From contig CAMAQI010000085.1 in the NCBI GenBank assembly GCA_945860255.1, forward strand, positions 1 to 9,258: a stretch of DNA of 9,258 nucleotides, given 5' to 3'. Of this stretch, positions 1 through 6,068 are shown in pieces. The notes below the pieces were generated by a model. That model saw only the letters and a list, made by a program, of their open reading frames with translations, did not search any database and had not been told where the DNA came from. The translations under genes and the position numbers were made by a program. The DNA comes from Methylacidiphilum caldifontis. GTDB taxonomy: Bacteria > Verrucomicrobiota > Verrucomicrobiia > Methylacidiphilales > CAMAQI01. The stretch's first letter is position 1. Every line of letters starts with the position of its first letter.

Positions 1-468
1 CCTCGCCTGCATATAGTCAAAGGTAATATGATGATGCACAAAATCACAAATCGCCACCACACGTTCCCACCCCATCCCCGTTTGACCAAAGAGATCATAA
101 GCGACTGAAGTCAACTCACTATCGACCTCACAATAGCGGCTCGGAAGTAAAAAATGAAAAACAGCATCCGGAAGATCTTGAAGAGCAACTTGTCGTGCCT
201 CAAGATTTTGGCGATCAGGCTCACCGCTGTCCTCCACCACCGCCTCATGAGTCAACGTCAAAATCCCAGGAGAAGCGATCAGACGTCCACAACGATTCCC
301 ATAAAGATCAGAGAATTCACGAATCGGAAAAAAGGGAACGATCCCTCCTCTTTCCTCACGGCGAACGGTCGCCAACCGAGAGGGATGAAGACGCAACATC
401 GTTAAGACCTGCGTTGACTCAGGAATCGAAAAGGAAATCTCATGCCCTAATTTGATTAAAATACTCAA
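1..468 (-). CDS. Transglutaminase-like domain protein, N-terminal part (runs off left edge)
   Basis: The 156 visible codons match, from memory of the family, bacterial proteins with a transglutaminase N-terminal beta domain followed by a transglutaminase-like cysteine protease core. Recognisable stretches are LHPSRLATVR (27-36), GNRCGRLIASPG (57-68), LPSRYCEVD (108-116) and the helix CDFVHHHITF (141-150), which leads towards the catalytic cysteine. The Cys-His-Asp triad would lie beyond the window, so activity cannot be judged. Members are usually soluble proteins of about 260-300 residues, proposed to be cysteine peptidases or amidases; the substrate is unknown. No ATG fits the family's N-terminus. 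I chose TTG at 468, giving MSILIKLGHEI, which matches the usual start of the family; TTG at 474 is the alternative, and an in-frame TGA lies a little further upstream. No convincing ribosome binding site is visible. It is divergent from the cold shock gene. Confidence 0.85.
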   Translation of the reverse strand, partial: MSILIKLGHEISFSIPESTQVLTMLRLHPSRLATVRREERGGIVPFFPIREFSDLYGNRCGRLIASPGILTLTHEAVVEDSGEPDRQNLEARQVALQDLPDAVFHFLLPSRYCEVDSELTSVAYDLFGQTGMGWERVVAICDFVHHHITFDYMQAR

Positions 469-683
469 AGTCAACCATCGATGACTTCATCCGCTGAGAA
501 GTCGAGGGATAAAATCAAAATTAAAAATCACACTAATTTCAATTGACCTTATACAGCGAATCTCTAAGTTCCGTTCAGGAATTCCTTCTCATGCTTTTGT
601 TTCATTACCTTTGCCCGAAGAACGGGACACCCCTTAAATAACATCAAAAAAACAATCTACAAAAAACTAAAAGGATAAAATAT
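469..683 (+). promoter_or_regulatory. Divergent control region and long leader of the cold shock gene
   Basis: No gene is visible here. Two weak sigma70-like candidates face the cold shock gene: ATCACA (527-532) with a 17-base spacer to TATACA (550-555), and TTGACC (543-548), which lacks a good -10 at the usual distance. Transcription from about 562 would give a leader of roughly 120 bases. That length would fit the long leaders known for cspA-type genes, but no classical cold-box sequence is recognisable. The leader contains the palindrome AGGAATTCCT (577-586) and a small CCCG/CGGG hairpin (614-626). The ribosome binding site AAGGA (671-675) lies 8 bases before the ATG. A promoter for the leftward transglutaminase gene should also lie here but is not evident. 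Confidence 0.4.
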
Positions 684-884
684 ATGGGTACACAAACTGG
701 TACAGTCAAATGGTTCAGCTCGGAAAAAGGTTTCGGATTCATCGCTCAGGACGGCGGTGGTGCAGATGTCTTCATGCATAAGAATTCAATCTCTGGAAAT
801 ACTCCGACAGAAGGACAAAAGGTCACTTATGATGTCTCTCAAGGCAAAAAAGGTCCTCAAGCTGACAACGTCAAGACTGTCTAA
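684..884 (+). CDS. Cold shock domain protein (CspA family)
   Basis: A 66-residue single cold-shock-domain protein of normal family length. It would bind single-stranded RNA and DNA in the cytoplasm and act as an RNA chaperone. The typical opening GTVKWFSSEKGFGFI (residues 6-20) contains the RNP1 motif KGFGFI with its aromatic surface. RNP2 is DVFMHKNSI (29-37), where the usual HFSAI is replaced by HKNSI, so the aromatic residue after the conserved His is a Lys. The end, GKKGPQADNV, is canonical. ATG 684 has AAGGA (671-675) at 8-base spacing. No terminator separates it from the lysine-rich peptide gene 59 bases downstream, so the two are probably co-transcribed and end at the hairpin at 1044. 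Whether it is cold-induced or constitutive cannot be told from the sequence. Confidence 0.95.
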   Translation: MGTQTGTVKWFSSEKGFGFIAQDGGGADVFMHKNSISGNTPTEGQKVTYDVSQGKKGPQADNVKTV

Positions 885-943
885 TATTTTCTGATTTTGG
901 TCTGAATTTCATCTCGATTTTTAATCAAAAAAGGAAAAAATAA

Positions 944-1024
944 ATGGGTAAATCCCTCAAAAAGAAACCGGTCAAGAAAGTCGTCGTTAATAAAGGCCCC
1001 AAGAAAAAGGCTGGAAAAAAATAG
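944..1024 (+). CDS. 26-residue lysine-rich basic peptide
   Basis: This short frame starts at ATG 944 and stops at TAG 1022-1024. Twelve of 26 residues are Lys and there is no Asp or Glu; it begins MGKSLKKKPVKKVVV and ends PKKKAGKK. The composition resembles histone-H1-like or ribosomal-protein tails, so binding to nucleic acid or to another polyanion is a reasonable inference, but I do not recognise a family. Evidence for translation is the ribosome binding site AAGGA (931-935) with 8-base spacing in a leader almost identical to that of the chemoreceptor gene at 6069. The gene also sits exactly between csp and a strong terminator. Both this gene and csp start ATGGGTA. Against it: A-rich DNA makes Lys codons easily, and the frame is short. 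Confidence 0.6.
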   Translation: MGKSLKKKPVKKVVVNKGPKKKAGKK

Positions 1025-1043
1025 TTCGATTTTACTTTAATTT

Positions 1044-1085
1044 AAAGGCTTCCTTTTCGTTTATCGAAAAGGGAGCCTTTTTTTT
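1044..1085 (+). terminator. Strong intrinsic terminator after csp and the Lys-rich peptide
   Basis: The left arm is 1044-1059 (AAAGGCTTCCTTTTCG), the loop is TTTAT (1060-1064), and the right arm is 1065-1080 (CGAAAAGGGAGCCTTT). The 16-bp stem contains one T-G wobble and is followed by a T tract to 1085. On the opposite strand the T tract is only three bases, so it mainly stops rightward transcription. Confidence 0.93.
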
Positions 1086-1109
1086 GAACTTGCCTCCTCC
1101 TCTTTCCCC

Positions 1110-1319
1110 GTGTCAACTATCAGAAAATTTATGAATAAACCCGTTGCCCTAAAGCCAAACGAAGAAATCGACCTGCTCCCAGAACTCCGTAAAAGTGACT
1201 CCCTCTGGGTGGTCTGCATCCGTCACGAAGAGACGGGAAAGATCATTAAAGAATATACCTTCAAAACAGAAGAGGCCGGCAACGACTTCATCGATCAGGT
1301 CATCGAAGAGTCGGAATAA
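1110..1319 (+). CDS. Small acidic protein of unknown function
   Basis: I do not recognise this 69-residue protein. It has balanced composition and reads like real coding sequence: a central strand-like SLWVVCIRHEETGKIIKEYTF (split as residues 31-37 and 38-51) followed by an acidic helix ending DQVIEESE. No signal peptide or membrane segment is seen. The start is uncertain. GTG 1110 gives 69 residues, but the bases before it are pyrimidine-rich with no ribosome binding site; ATG 1131 gives 62 residues with an equally weak site. It lies only 25 bases after the terminator at 1044-1085 and no good promoter is visible between them, so it may depend on read-through or on a non-standard promoter. 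It faces recJ tail to tail. Confidence 0.55.
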   Translation: MSTIRKFMNKPVALKPNEEIDLLPELRKSDSLWVVCIRHEETGKIIKEYTFKTEEAGNDFIDQVIEESE

Positions 1320-1332
1320 AAAAATACTTTCT

Positions 1333-1365
1333 TAGGGAGAGATCCTCACTCTCTAAAAAAATGAC
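1333..1365 (-). terminator. Possible weak terminator between recJ and the small plus-strand gene
   Basis: On the minus strand TTAGAGAG can pair with CTCTC-C-CTAA (one bulge) around a 7-base loop, followed after a few bases by a T-rich stretch. It lies beyond the recJ stop and beyond the plus-strand gene, where leftward transcription of the fabD-recJ unit should end. The stem is short and the T tract is displaced, so this is tentative. Confidence 0.3.
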
Positions 1366-1432
1366 TCTATCCACCTTTGGGTAAACCTCATTCTTGAAAT
1401 CTTTCGCAAAATGAACCTGTATTTTAAAAATT

Positions 1433-1521
1433 CATAAATCGGAATTCAATGCGATTGTAACGGGGCAGAGACTATTTTCATTAAGGAGATATCCTGGGTT
1501 TCGGTCTTTGACCGATTTATG
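1433..1521. repeat. 10-bp perfect inverted repeat just beyond the recJ stop
   Basis: CATAAATCGG (1433-1442) is repeated inverted as CCGATTTATG (1512-1521), directly next to the recJ stop codon. Inside the right part lies a second hairpin, CGGTC-TTT-GACCG (1502-1514), which overlaps the right arm and so competes with it. In leftward transcripts the outer stem would be followed by AATTTTTAAAA, so it could act as a 3' stabiliser or an inefficient terminator. The roughly 70-base loop is large for a terminator. No gene is seen in 1320-1521. Confidence 0.4.
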
Positions 1522-3222
1522 TCAATCGTTCTTCCAGTCAATCACCCGAACGTTCATTTGCCCGCGATAGTCATCCCAATCCAAAACTCCCGCCAATTTC
1601 ATTCCACGGGGAATAATCTCGCGATCAGCCATATCAAAACCGACCGCCTCCACCTCTTGATTCTCCCCTTTGAAGGAAAACTTCACATGATTATTGCCAA
1701 AGAGCTTCGGAGGTCGAGTCATCTCAAGTCCCTCAATCTCAAAAAGAGGTTGAACATTTTTTTGGCCAAAGGGAGCCAGTCGATTTAATTCATTATAAAG
1801 TTTACCGCCGACCTCTCGTCCCTGGAGCTTTCCATGGAGAGTCAACGTCGGCTGCAGCGAGGTGAGTTGTACGGTACTGAGTGATTTCTCAAGAATCGCT
1901 TTTTTAAAGTCAATAAATGAGTCCTCCCTCACGGTCAAACCAGCCGCCATTTCATGGCCACCACAGGTCACGAGATGCGACTCACAGGATCTCAACAAAT
2001 CAACGAGTGAAAATCCCTCGATACTACGACCACTCCCCTTTCCTATTCCGGCTTCATCAAACCCAATGACTAACGTCGGACGATGATAGACCTTTTGAAT
2101 ACGCGATGCGACAATCCCAATGACTCCACAATGCCAGCCCCGCTTTCCTAAAACGATCACACGATCCGATTCGGGGGAAAAATGGTCATTTAACTCTTGA
2201 AAAGCCTCTTCTAAAATCGATTGCTCAATCTTTTGTCGATCCTTATTGGCTTGATCTAACTCCTGAACGAGTCGTTCGACCTCTTTTTCATCATCAGAAA
2301 TGAGAACATCCAAAGAGCGACAGGCATCCCCGAGTCTCCCTCCGGCATTCAGACGCGGGGCTAAGCGAAATCCGACATCCGAGGCTTTCACCTCTCCCCG
2401 AATTCCTGAAACACGCTTCAAAGCTCGAATTCCGAAATTCTGACTTTTGGTAATCTGCTCTAATCCGCGTTGAACTAAAATCCGATTCTCTTCAATGAGA
2501 GGAACAAGATCGGCAACGGTCCCCAAAGCAACCAAATCTAAAAAATCGCGAAGATCGATTTGTTTACGTTGATTTTCACAAAGCTTTAAAATCCCATGAC
2601 AAACCTTAAAAACCAGACCGACCGTTGCCAGATAGGTCAATATTCCATCTTGATGAGGATTTACAAATGCGGTTGCAAAGGGGGGCCTTTCCGCAAGCTC
2701 ATGATGATCAACAATCACCACCTCCACTCCTTGAGACTGTAAAAAGCGGGTCTCTTCAATCGCAGTGGTAGCGCAATCGACCGCAATCAAGAGATCAGGA
2801 CGTTTTTCTTCAAGACATCGCTTCACCCCCTGCAGGGTGAGTCCATACCCTTCGCTCATACGTCGAGGAAGAAAACAGTCGACCCTTCCCCCTAATCGTT
2901 TCAAAAAACGATAAAAAAAGGCGGTCGAGGTCATTCCATCGACATCATAATCTCCATAGATGACGATTTTTTTTGATCCCTCAACTGCCTTTAAAATAGC
3001 CGTTGCCGCTTTTTTTAAATCGGGTAATAAAAAAGGATCCCCTAACAGCTGAAGTCGAGGAATTAAAAACTCCTCGATCTCTTCCCGACTCTGACACCCT
3101 CGATGCCATAAAACATGTCCTAAAATCGGGCGCAATGAACTCTCTTCGGCAAGTCGCTCCGAGGCCTCAACCTGTGGGAGGTGAACCCAGCGTTTTGCTG
3201 AAATTGGAGGGCGAACTTTCAT
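1522..3222 (-). CDS. recJ: Single-stranded-DNA-specific exonuclease RecJ
   Basis: This 566-residue protein is of normal RecJ length. RecJ is a cytoplasmic 5'-3' exonuclease that degrades single-stranded DNA in recombination and mismatch repair. The DHH-superfamily metal-binding motifs are all present: YGDYDVDG (89-96), AVDC (147-150), VDHHE (171-175) and GTVADLVPL (234-242). They are followed by LNAGGRLGDA (291-300), the DHHA1 part with GKGSGRS (394-400) and CGGHEMAAGL (420-429), and a C-terminal OB-fold region containing LAPFGQKNVQP. It should be active. One deviation is AVDCATTA, where Gly is more usual than the first Ala. It starts at ATG 3222, 28 bases after the acyltransferase stop, without a strong ribosome binding site, so it is probably co-transcribed with that gene. 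Several open frames on the opposite strand are shadows. Confidence 0.97.
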   Translation of the reverse strand: MKVRPPISAKRWVHLPQVEASERLAEESSLRPILGHVLWHRGCQSREEIEEFLIPRLQLLGDPFLLPDLKKAATAILKAVEGSKKIVIYGDYDVDGMTSTAFFYRFLKRLGGRVDCFLPRRMSEGYGLTLQGVKRCLEEKRPDLLIAVDCATTAIEETRFLQSQGVEVVIVDHHELAERPPFATAFVNPHQDGILTYLATVGLVFKVCHGILKLCENQRKQIDLRDFLDLVALGTVADLVPLIEENRILVQRGLEQITKSQNFGIRALKRVSGIRGEVKASDVGFRLAPRLNAGGRLGDACRSLDVLISDDEKEVERLVQELDQANKDRQKIEQSILEEAFQELNDHFSPESDRVIVLGKRGWHCGVIGIVASRIQKVYHRPTLVIGFDEAGIGKGSGRSIEGFSLVDLLRSCESHLVTCGGHEMAAGLTVREDSFIDFKKAILEKSLSTVQLTSLQPTLTLHGKLQGREVGGKLYNELNRLAPFGQKNVQPLFEIEGLEMTRPPKLFGNNHVKFSFKGENQEVEAVGFDMADREIIPRGMKLAGVLDWDDYRGQMNVRVIDWKND

Positions 3223-3250
3223 CAGAGTGACTAACGATCGGAAGTAAGAG

Positions 3251-4096
3251 CTATCCTTTGATCTGTTTGAGTAAGCCCGTTAAAACCCGACCCGGTCCAA
3301 CCTCTTCAAATTCCGCTCCTGAAATCTCTAAAAGCAACCGGATGGTCTCCACCCAACGAACGGAAGAGGTAATTTGATGAGCAAGATTCGATTTAACCGA
3401 CTCAACGGAATAAGGAAGCGCCTGAACATTTGAGATGACGGGGATCTGAGGCGCCTGAAAGGTAAATCCATCCAGAAAGAGCGTAAACTCCTCTTGAGAA
3501 GGGGCCATATAGCGGGAATGAAAAGCCCCACTCACCGGAAGAACCACATAGCGTTTCGCCCCAGCCGCCTCGAACTCAGTCTTCGCATTCAGAATTGCCT
3601 CGGCAGGACCAGAAATGACCGTTTGCTCAGGAGCATTATAATTCGCAACATCAATGGAACGATGTGTTGGATTTTGGAGGAGTTCCCGAATTTTCTCCAC
3701 CGGCATCCCCAAAACGGCCGCCATGCCTCCTCCTTGCGCTTGGGCCATCAAGGCCCCTCGTTTTTGAACCAGCTTCAAACCGGTCTCAAAATCAAAAACA
3801 CCAGAGGCGAGAAGGGCATTATATTCCCCTAAACTGTGTCCGGCGACCTGACTTGGAGTTCCCCCGGATTCCCTGACTTTCTGAAAATAGGAAAGAGCAT
3901 TCACCACGTAAAGGGCCGGTTGAGTATAATCGGTTCGATTTAAGAGCTGTTGAGGATCCTCAACGCAGAGCTCCTCAATCGAATAGCCGAGAATTTGACT
4001 CGCCTGAGCTGTTTGCTCTGGAAACAACGGAAAGAGCTCTTTGCCCATTCCCACTTTTTGAGATCCCTGACCGGGAAAAAGATAGATTCTTGTCAT
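3251..4096 (-). CDS. fabD: Malonyl-CoA:acyl-carrier-protein transacylase, resembling free-standing trans-AT enzymes
   Basis: This 281-residue enzyme moves malonyl from CoA to the phosphopantetheine arm of acyl carrier protein for fatty acid or polyketide chain extension. Key residues are FPGQGSQ (7-13, oxyanion Gln10), GHSLGE (86-91, nucleophile Ser88), Arg113 in QKRG (holds the malonyl carboxylate) and GAFHS (190-194, catalytic His193). The stretches EYNALLASGVFDFETGLKLV, ANYNAPEQTVISG and SGAFHSRYM are closer, from memory, to free-standing acyltransferases of trans-AT polyketide clusters (BaeC/PksC type) than to housekeeping FabD. No polyketide synthase is in the window, so a housekeeping role remains possible. 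I chose ATG 4096 over the in-frame TTG at 4108 because MTRIYLFPGQGSQ is the normal family start. Its ATG overlaps the preceding 70-residue frame as ATGA, which could explain the lack of a ribosome binding site. Confidence 0.93.
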   Translation of the reverse strand: MTRIYLFPGQGSQKVGMGKELFPLFPEQTAQASQILGYSIEELCVEDPQQLLNRTDYTQPALYVVNALSYFQKVRESGGTPSQVAGHSLGEYNALLASGVFDFETGLKLVQKRGALMAQAQGGGMAAVLGMPVEKIRELLQNPTHRSIDVANYNAPEQTVISGPAEAILNAKTEFEAAGAKRYVVLPVSGAFHSRYMAPSQEEFTLFLDGFTFQAPQIPVISNVQALPYSVESVKSNLAHQITSSVRWVETIRLLLEISGAEFEEVGPGRVLTGLLKQIKG

Positions 4097-4305
4097 GGAA
4101 AAAAACAATAGAGAAACGGAATAAAAACTCCAACAGAATCATCACCCGGACGAGCCGAATCCAAGACTAATTGGGTGATGATATGATGGATGGGATCGAA
4201 TTTACTCCTTCCGAATCCGGTTAATGAGCCTAAAATCAGTAATCCATTTAAGCACCAGATGGTGATTTCATGATCGGGAACGATCCAGCAATTACCACTC
4301 CTCAT
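4093..4305 (-). CDS. Possible 70-residue unknown protein upstream of the acyltransferase
   Basis: I do not recognise this protein. It is the only open frame of any length between the 4292 stop and the acyltransferase. It begins MRSGNCWIVPDHEITIW, has a hydrophobic stretch around CLNGLLILGSLTGFG, and ends in an aromatic-rich FIPFLYCFFP. Support comes from position: its ATG overlaps the end of the preceding open frame by 14 bases, and its TGA overlaps the acyltransferase ATG as ATGA, the usual sign of translational coupling. Against it, no ribosome binding site is clear and the C-terminal end looks like translated leader sequence. It could be a small coupled gene, a decayed gene, or a chance open frame. 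Confidence 0.35.
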   Translation of the reverse strand: MRSGNCWIVPDHEITIWCLNGLLILGSLTGFGRSKFDPIHHIITQLVLDSARPGDDSVGVFIPFLYCFFP

Positions 4306-4465
4306 TCAACATCTCGGTCCGTATTCCCTTGACGTGATACAAATCATTTTCCTTTAAAGGGGTCGATTTTTTCTTAATCGCCTCTTGATAGTACTCTTCA
4401 AACTTAAAGCTCTCTTGTTGACTGGAATGATTGACCAAAAACCAATCGAGATACTCCGTCGTTTT
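4292..4465 (-). other. In-frame open continuation of the 5743-4466 gene beyond its TAA
   Basis: Directly after the TAA at 4466-4468 the same reading frame stays open for 57 more codons, starting KTTEYLDWFLVNHSS and ending RTEMLNEEW before TAA 4292-4294. The composition is natural for the organism (charged helix, aromatic residues, C/T-ending codons). There is no good start codon near its beginning: TTG occurs only at the tenth codon and ATG five codons from the end. So it does not look like a separate gene. It looks like the true C-terminal end of the upstream protein, cut off by a single-base change to TAA (CAA, GAA or AAA would restore it). A base insertion or deletion cannot explain it, because both sides share one frame. 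Mutation, sequencing error and stop read-through are all possible. Confidence 0.6.
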
Positions 4466-5743
4466 TTAAGAACGGATTTTTATCCCTGAAAGCTCCTGTT
4501 TCGCAACTTTGATCATCTCCTGATAAGTAGCCTTATTTAAAGAAGCAGATAAGCTCGTCGAATTCACCTTACGAGAGGAATAGTGACTTTTCATTTCGAC
4601 CTTCGCCTCAAGCTCATTTGAAAGAAATTGAAGCGCCGTACGGTAATAAAAAAGGAATGCTCGCCAGGCAAAATGAGCCTGCGCCTCTAAGAGAAGGAGT
4701 TCCTCTTTTCTTTGGGAAATTTCATTTAAGAATACCTGGGATTTTTGATGACCTTCCAGTGCATCCCATTGAACAAATTGCATCTCCGCTCCCTCCGTCA
4801 TCTGGACTGGAATTTGAAAAACAAAGAGTTTCTCCACCGCCCGTTCAGTTTGCTCCCAGCTCATGAAAAACTCTTTTTTCGCACGAAAATGTTTCAAAAA
4901 TAGAATCCATCGTCCCTCCATCTCCTCCTCATTCCCAATAATCCATCTGTTCAAGTCCTCACTGAATAACGACCATCTCTTATCCGCGTGAGAATCTCCT
5001 AGAAAATTCCAAGCAAAAAGAGCGTAGCAAAAAGAGCGCTGAAAATATGCATCGAGTTTATGGGGGCTAAGCTCATTCCAACTGATGACTTGTTTAAGCG
5101 TCGGAAATTTATTCACTTGTTCCATTCTTCGAATGATTTGATCGATAGTTTCCAAATTCAAAATCGATGGATCTAAGCTTTGCGCAAGCCCCTCCAGCAT
5201 CCAGAACGGAATCTCTGGAAGAACCTCCCCGCTTTTCCACTCCTTGCCAGGAGGTAAAATTCGCTCATAAATAAAAACTCGGGAAAGAGCTCGCAACAGC
5301 TCCGGGCGTTCGGTCAAATCGACAATTTTTAAATAAAAATCAAGTTTTCCATGAGAAACTTTCGCATAAAATCGAACCCGATCCAGGCTTTCGGAATCTG
5401 GAGAAATTCGAACGAGCAAACGGTGATCCGATAGTCCTTGAAGTCCCAATTTTAATGCCGCTTTTGCCCGTAGTTCCTCTAAAAAATTAATCCACTTTTG
5501 ACTCTGCTCTTTTTCAAAAGACTCCACAATAAAAGTACCGTTCAAGCTCTGTTCTCGAACAAATGACTCCCCTGATAAGGAACCGTGCATGAAGAGGATT
5601 CCAAAAATCGGAAAAAAAAGAAAGGGAAAGTAATAGGAACCAACTGCCCTGAAAACGGAGCTCCGATTTTTCGACATAACATTGCTCAATGTCAAAACGA
5701 GAGTTCCTTTTATGAACGCAGAGATCAATGAAACGGCTTTCAT
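4466..5743 (-). CDS. Membrane-anchored protein resembling an inactive gluzincin (peptidase MA-like) fold
   Basis: The function is unknown. The protein has 425 residues from the chosen start. ATG 5743 is preferred because AAGAGGAT (5758-5751 read leftwards) sits 7 bases upstream; GTG 5872 would add 43 residues without a ribosome binding site, and ATG 5677 would begin just before the main hydrophobic segment. Residues about 34-52 (VGSYYFPFLFFPIFGILFM) form a membrane anchor or signal sequence, so the rest should lie outside the cytoplasm. Around 149-160, LLRALSRVFIYE stands where HExxH helices sit in MA-clan peptidases, and PFWMLEGLAQSLD (179-191) resembles the third-ligand Glu helix of that clan. 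The zinc-binding histidines are absent, so catalysis is unlikely. The C-terminal half is charged and helical. The frame continues open beyond its stop. It is first in the run leading to the acyltransferase and recJ. Confidence 0.75.
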   Translation of the reverse strand: MKAVSLISAFIKGTLVLTLSNVMSKNRSSVFRAVGSYYFPFLFFPIFGILFMHGSLSGESFVREQSLNGTFIVESFEKEQSQKWINFLEELRAKAALKLGLQGLSDHRLLVRISPDSESLDRVRFYAKVSHGKLDFYLKIVDLTERPELLRALSRVFIYERILPPGKEWKSGEVLPEIPFWMLEGLAQSLDPSILNLETIDQIIRRMEQVNKFPTLKQVISWNELSPHKLDAYFQRSFCYALFAWNFLGDSHADKRWSLFSEDLNRWIIGNEEEMEGRWILFLKHFRAKKEFFMSWEQTERAVEKLFVFQIPVQMTEGAEMQFVQWDALEGHQKSQVFLNEISQRKEELLLLEAQAHFAWRAFLFYYRTALQFLSNELEAKVEMKSHYSSRKVNSTSLSASLNKATYQEMIKVAKQELSGIKIRS

Positions 5744-5822
5744 CCTTTTTATCCTCTTAGAGAACTCCGTTTCACTTCGCAAACTATAATCGATTCCATG
5801 AAAACAGTCATCTTTCGCAACG

Positions 5823-5970
5823 CATGAGCTGGAATCCCTGCAATCATACATTCGAGCAGCTGTGGGGGGCACCCACGAGAAAAATACCTATTAAATACTC
5901 TTTACAAAATGATTATAATCAACGATACTAATATATCGATGCACGGGATTCCAACATGGCTAATATTAGC
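5823..5970. promoter_or_regulatory. Inverted repeats and palindrome between the divergent genes
   Basis: TGGAATCCC (5830-5838) is repeated inverted as GGGATTCCA (5945-5953), and each copy is bordered by CATG at a slightly different distance. Between them lies a GC-rich hairpin, GTGGG-GGGCA-CCCAC (5862-5876). Just beyond is a perfect 12-bp palindrome, GCTAATATTAGC (5959-5970). The set spans the candidate promoter of the chemoreceptor, so these may be operator sites or a leader structure. No known riboswitch or small RNA was recognised. Confidence 0.4.
5901..5929 (+). promoter_or_regulatory. Candidate sigma70-type promoter of the chemoreceptor gene
   Basis: TTTACA (5901-5906) and GATACT (5924-5929) are 17 bases apart and match the -35 and -10 consensus at 5 and 4 of 6 positions. 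An exact TATAAT at 5914-5919 overlaps, but its -35 at 17 bases (TTAAAT) is poor. Either would leave a leader of about 130-145 bases that includes the palindrome at 5959-5970. No flagellar sigma28 (TAAA-N15-GCCGATAA) site was seen. Confidence 0.4.
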
Positions 5971-6068
5971 TCGATTTCAAGGAACAAGACCTTCGACTCA
6001 AAGTAGCTCGCAAAAAAACTCAAAATTTTCAAATTAACTAAATTTTAAATCAAAAAAGGGAAAAAATT

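Noticed and set aside
154..455. Two open plus-strand frames with start codons at 154 and 195
   Set aside because: They lie opposite the transglutaminase-like gene, have unnatural Arg/Pro/His-rich composition, and match no family. They are antisense shadows.
4097..4108. Acyltransferase start at TTG 4108
   Set aside because: It would add MFFS before the canonical MTRIYLFPGQGSQ. TTG is a weak start without a ribosome binding site, and ATG 4096 overlaps the previous frame as ATGA.
5744..5872. N-terminal extension of the pseudopeptidase from GTG 5872
   Set aside because: There is no ribosome binding site, the residues are Cys-rich and atypical, and the start lies in a GC-rich hairpin. ATG 5743 has a good site at ideal spacing.
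5862..5876. GC-rich GTGGG/CCCAC hairpin as part of a known small RNA or riboswitch
   Set aside because: Surrounding bases match none of the 6S, SRP, tmRNA, c-di-GMP or fluoride motifs that I compared from memory.
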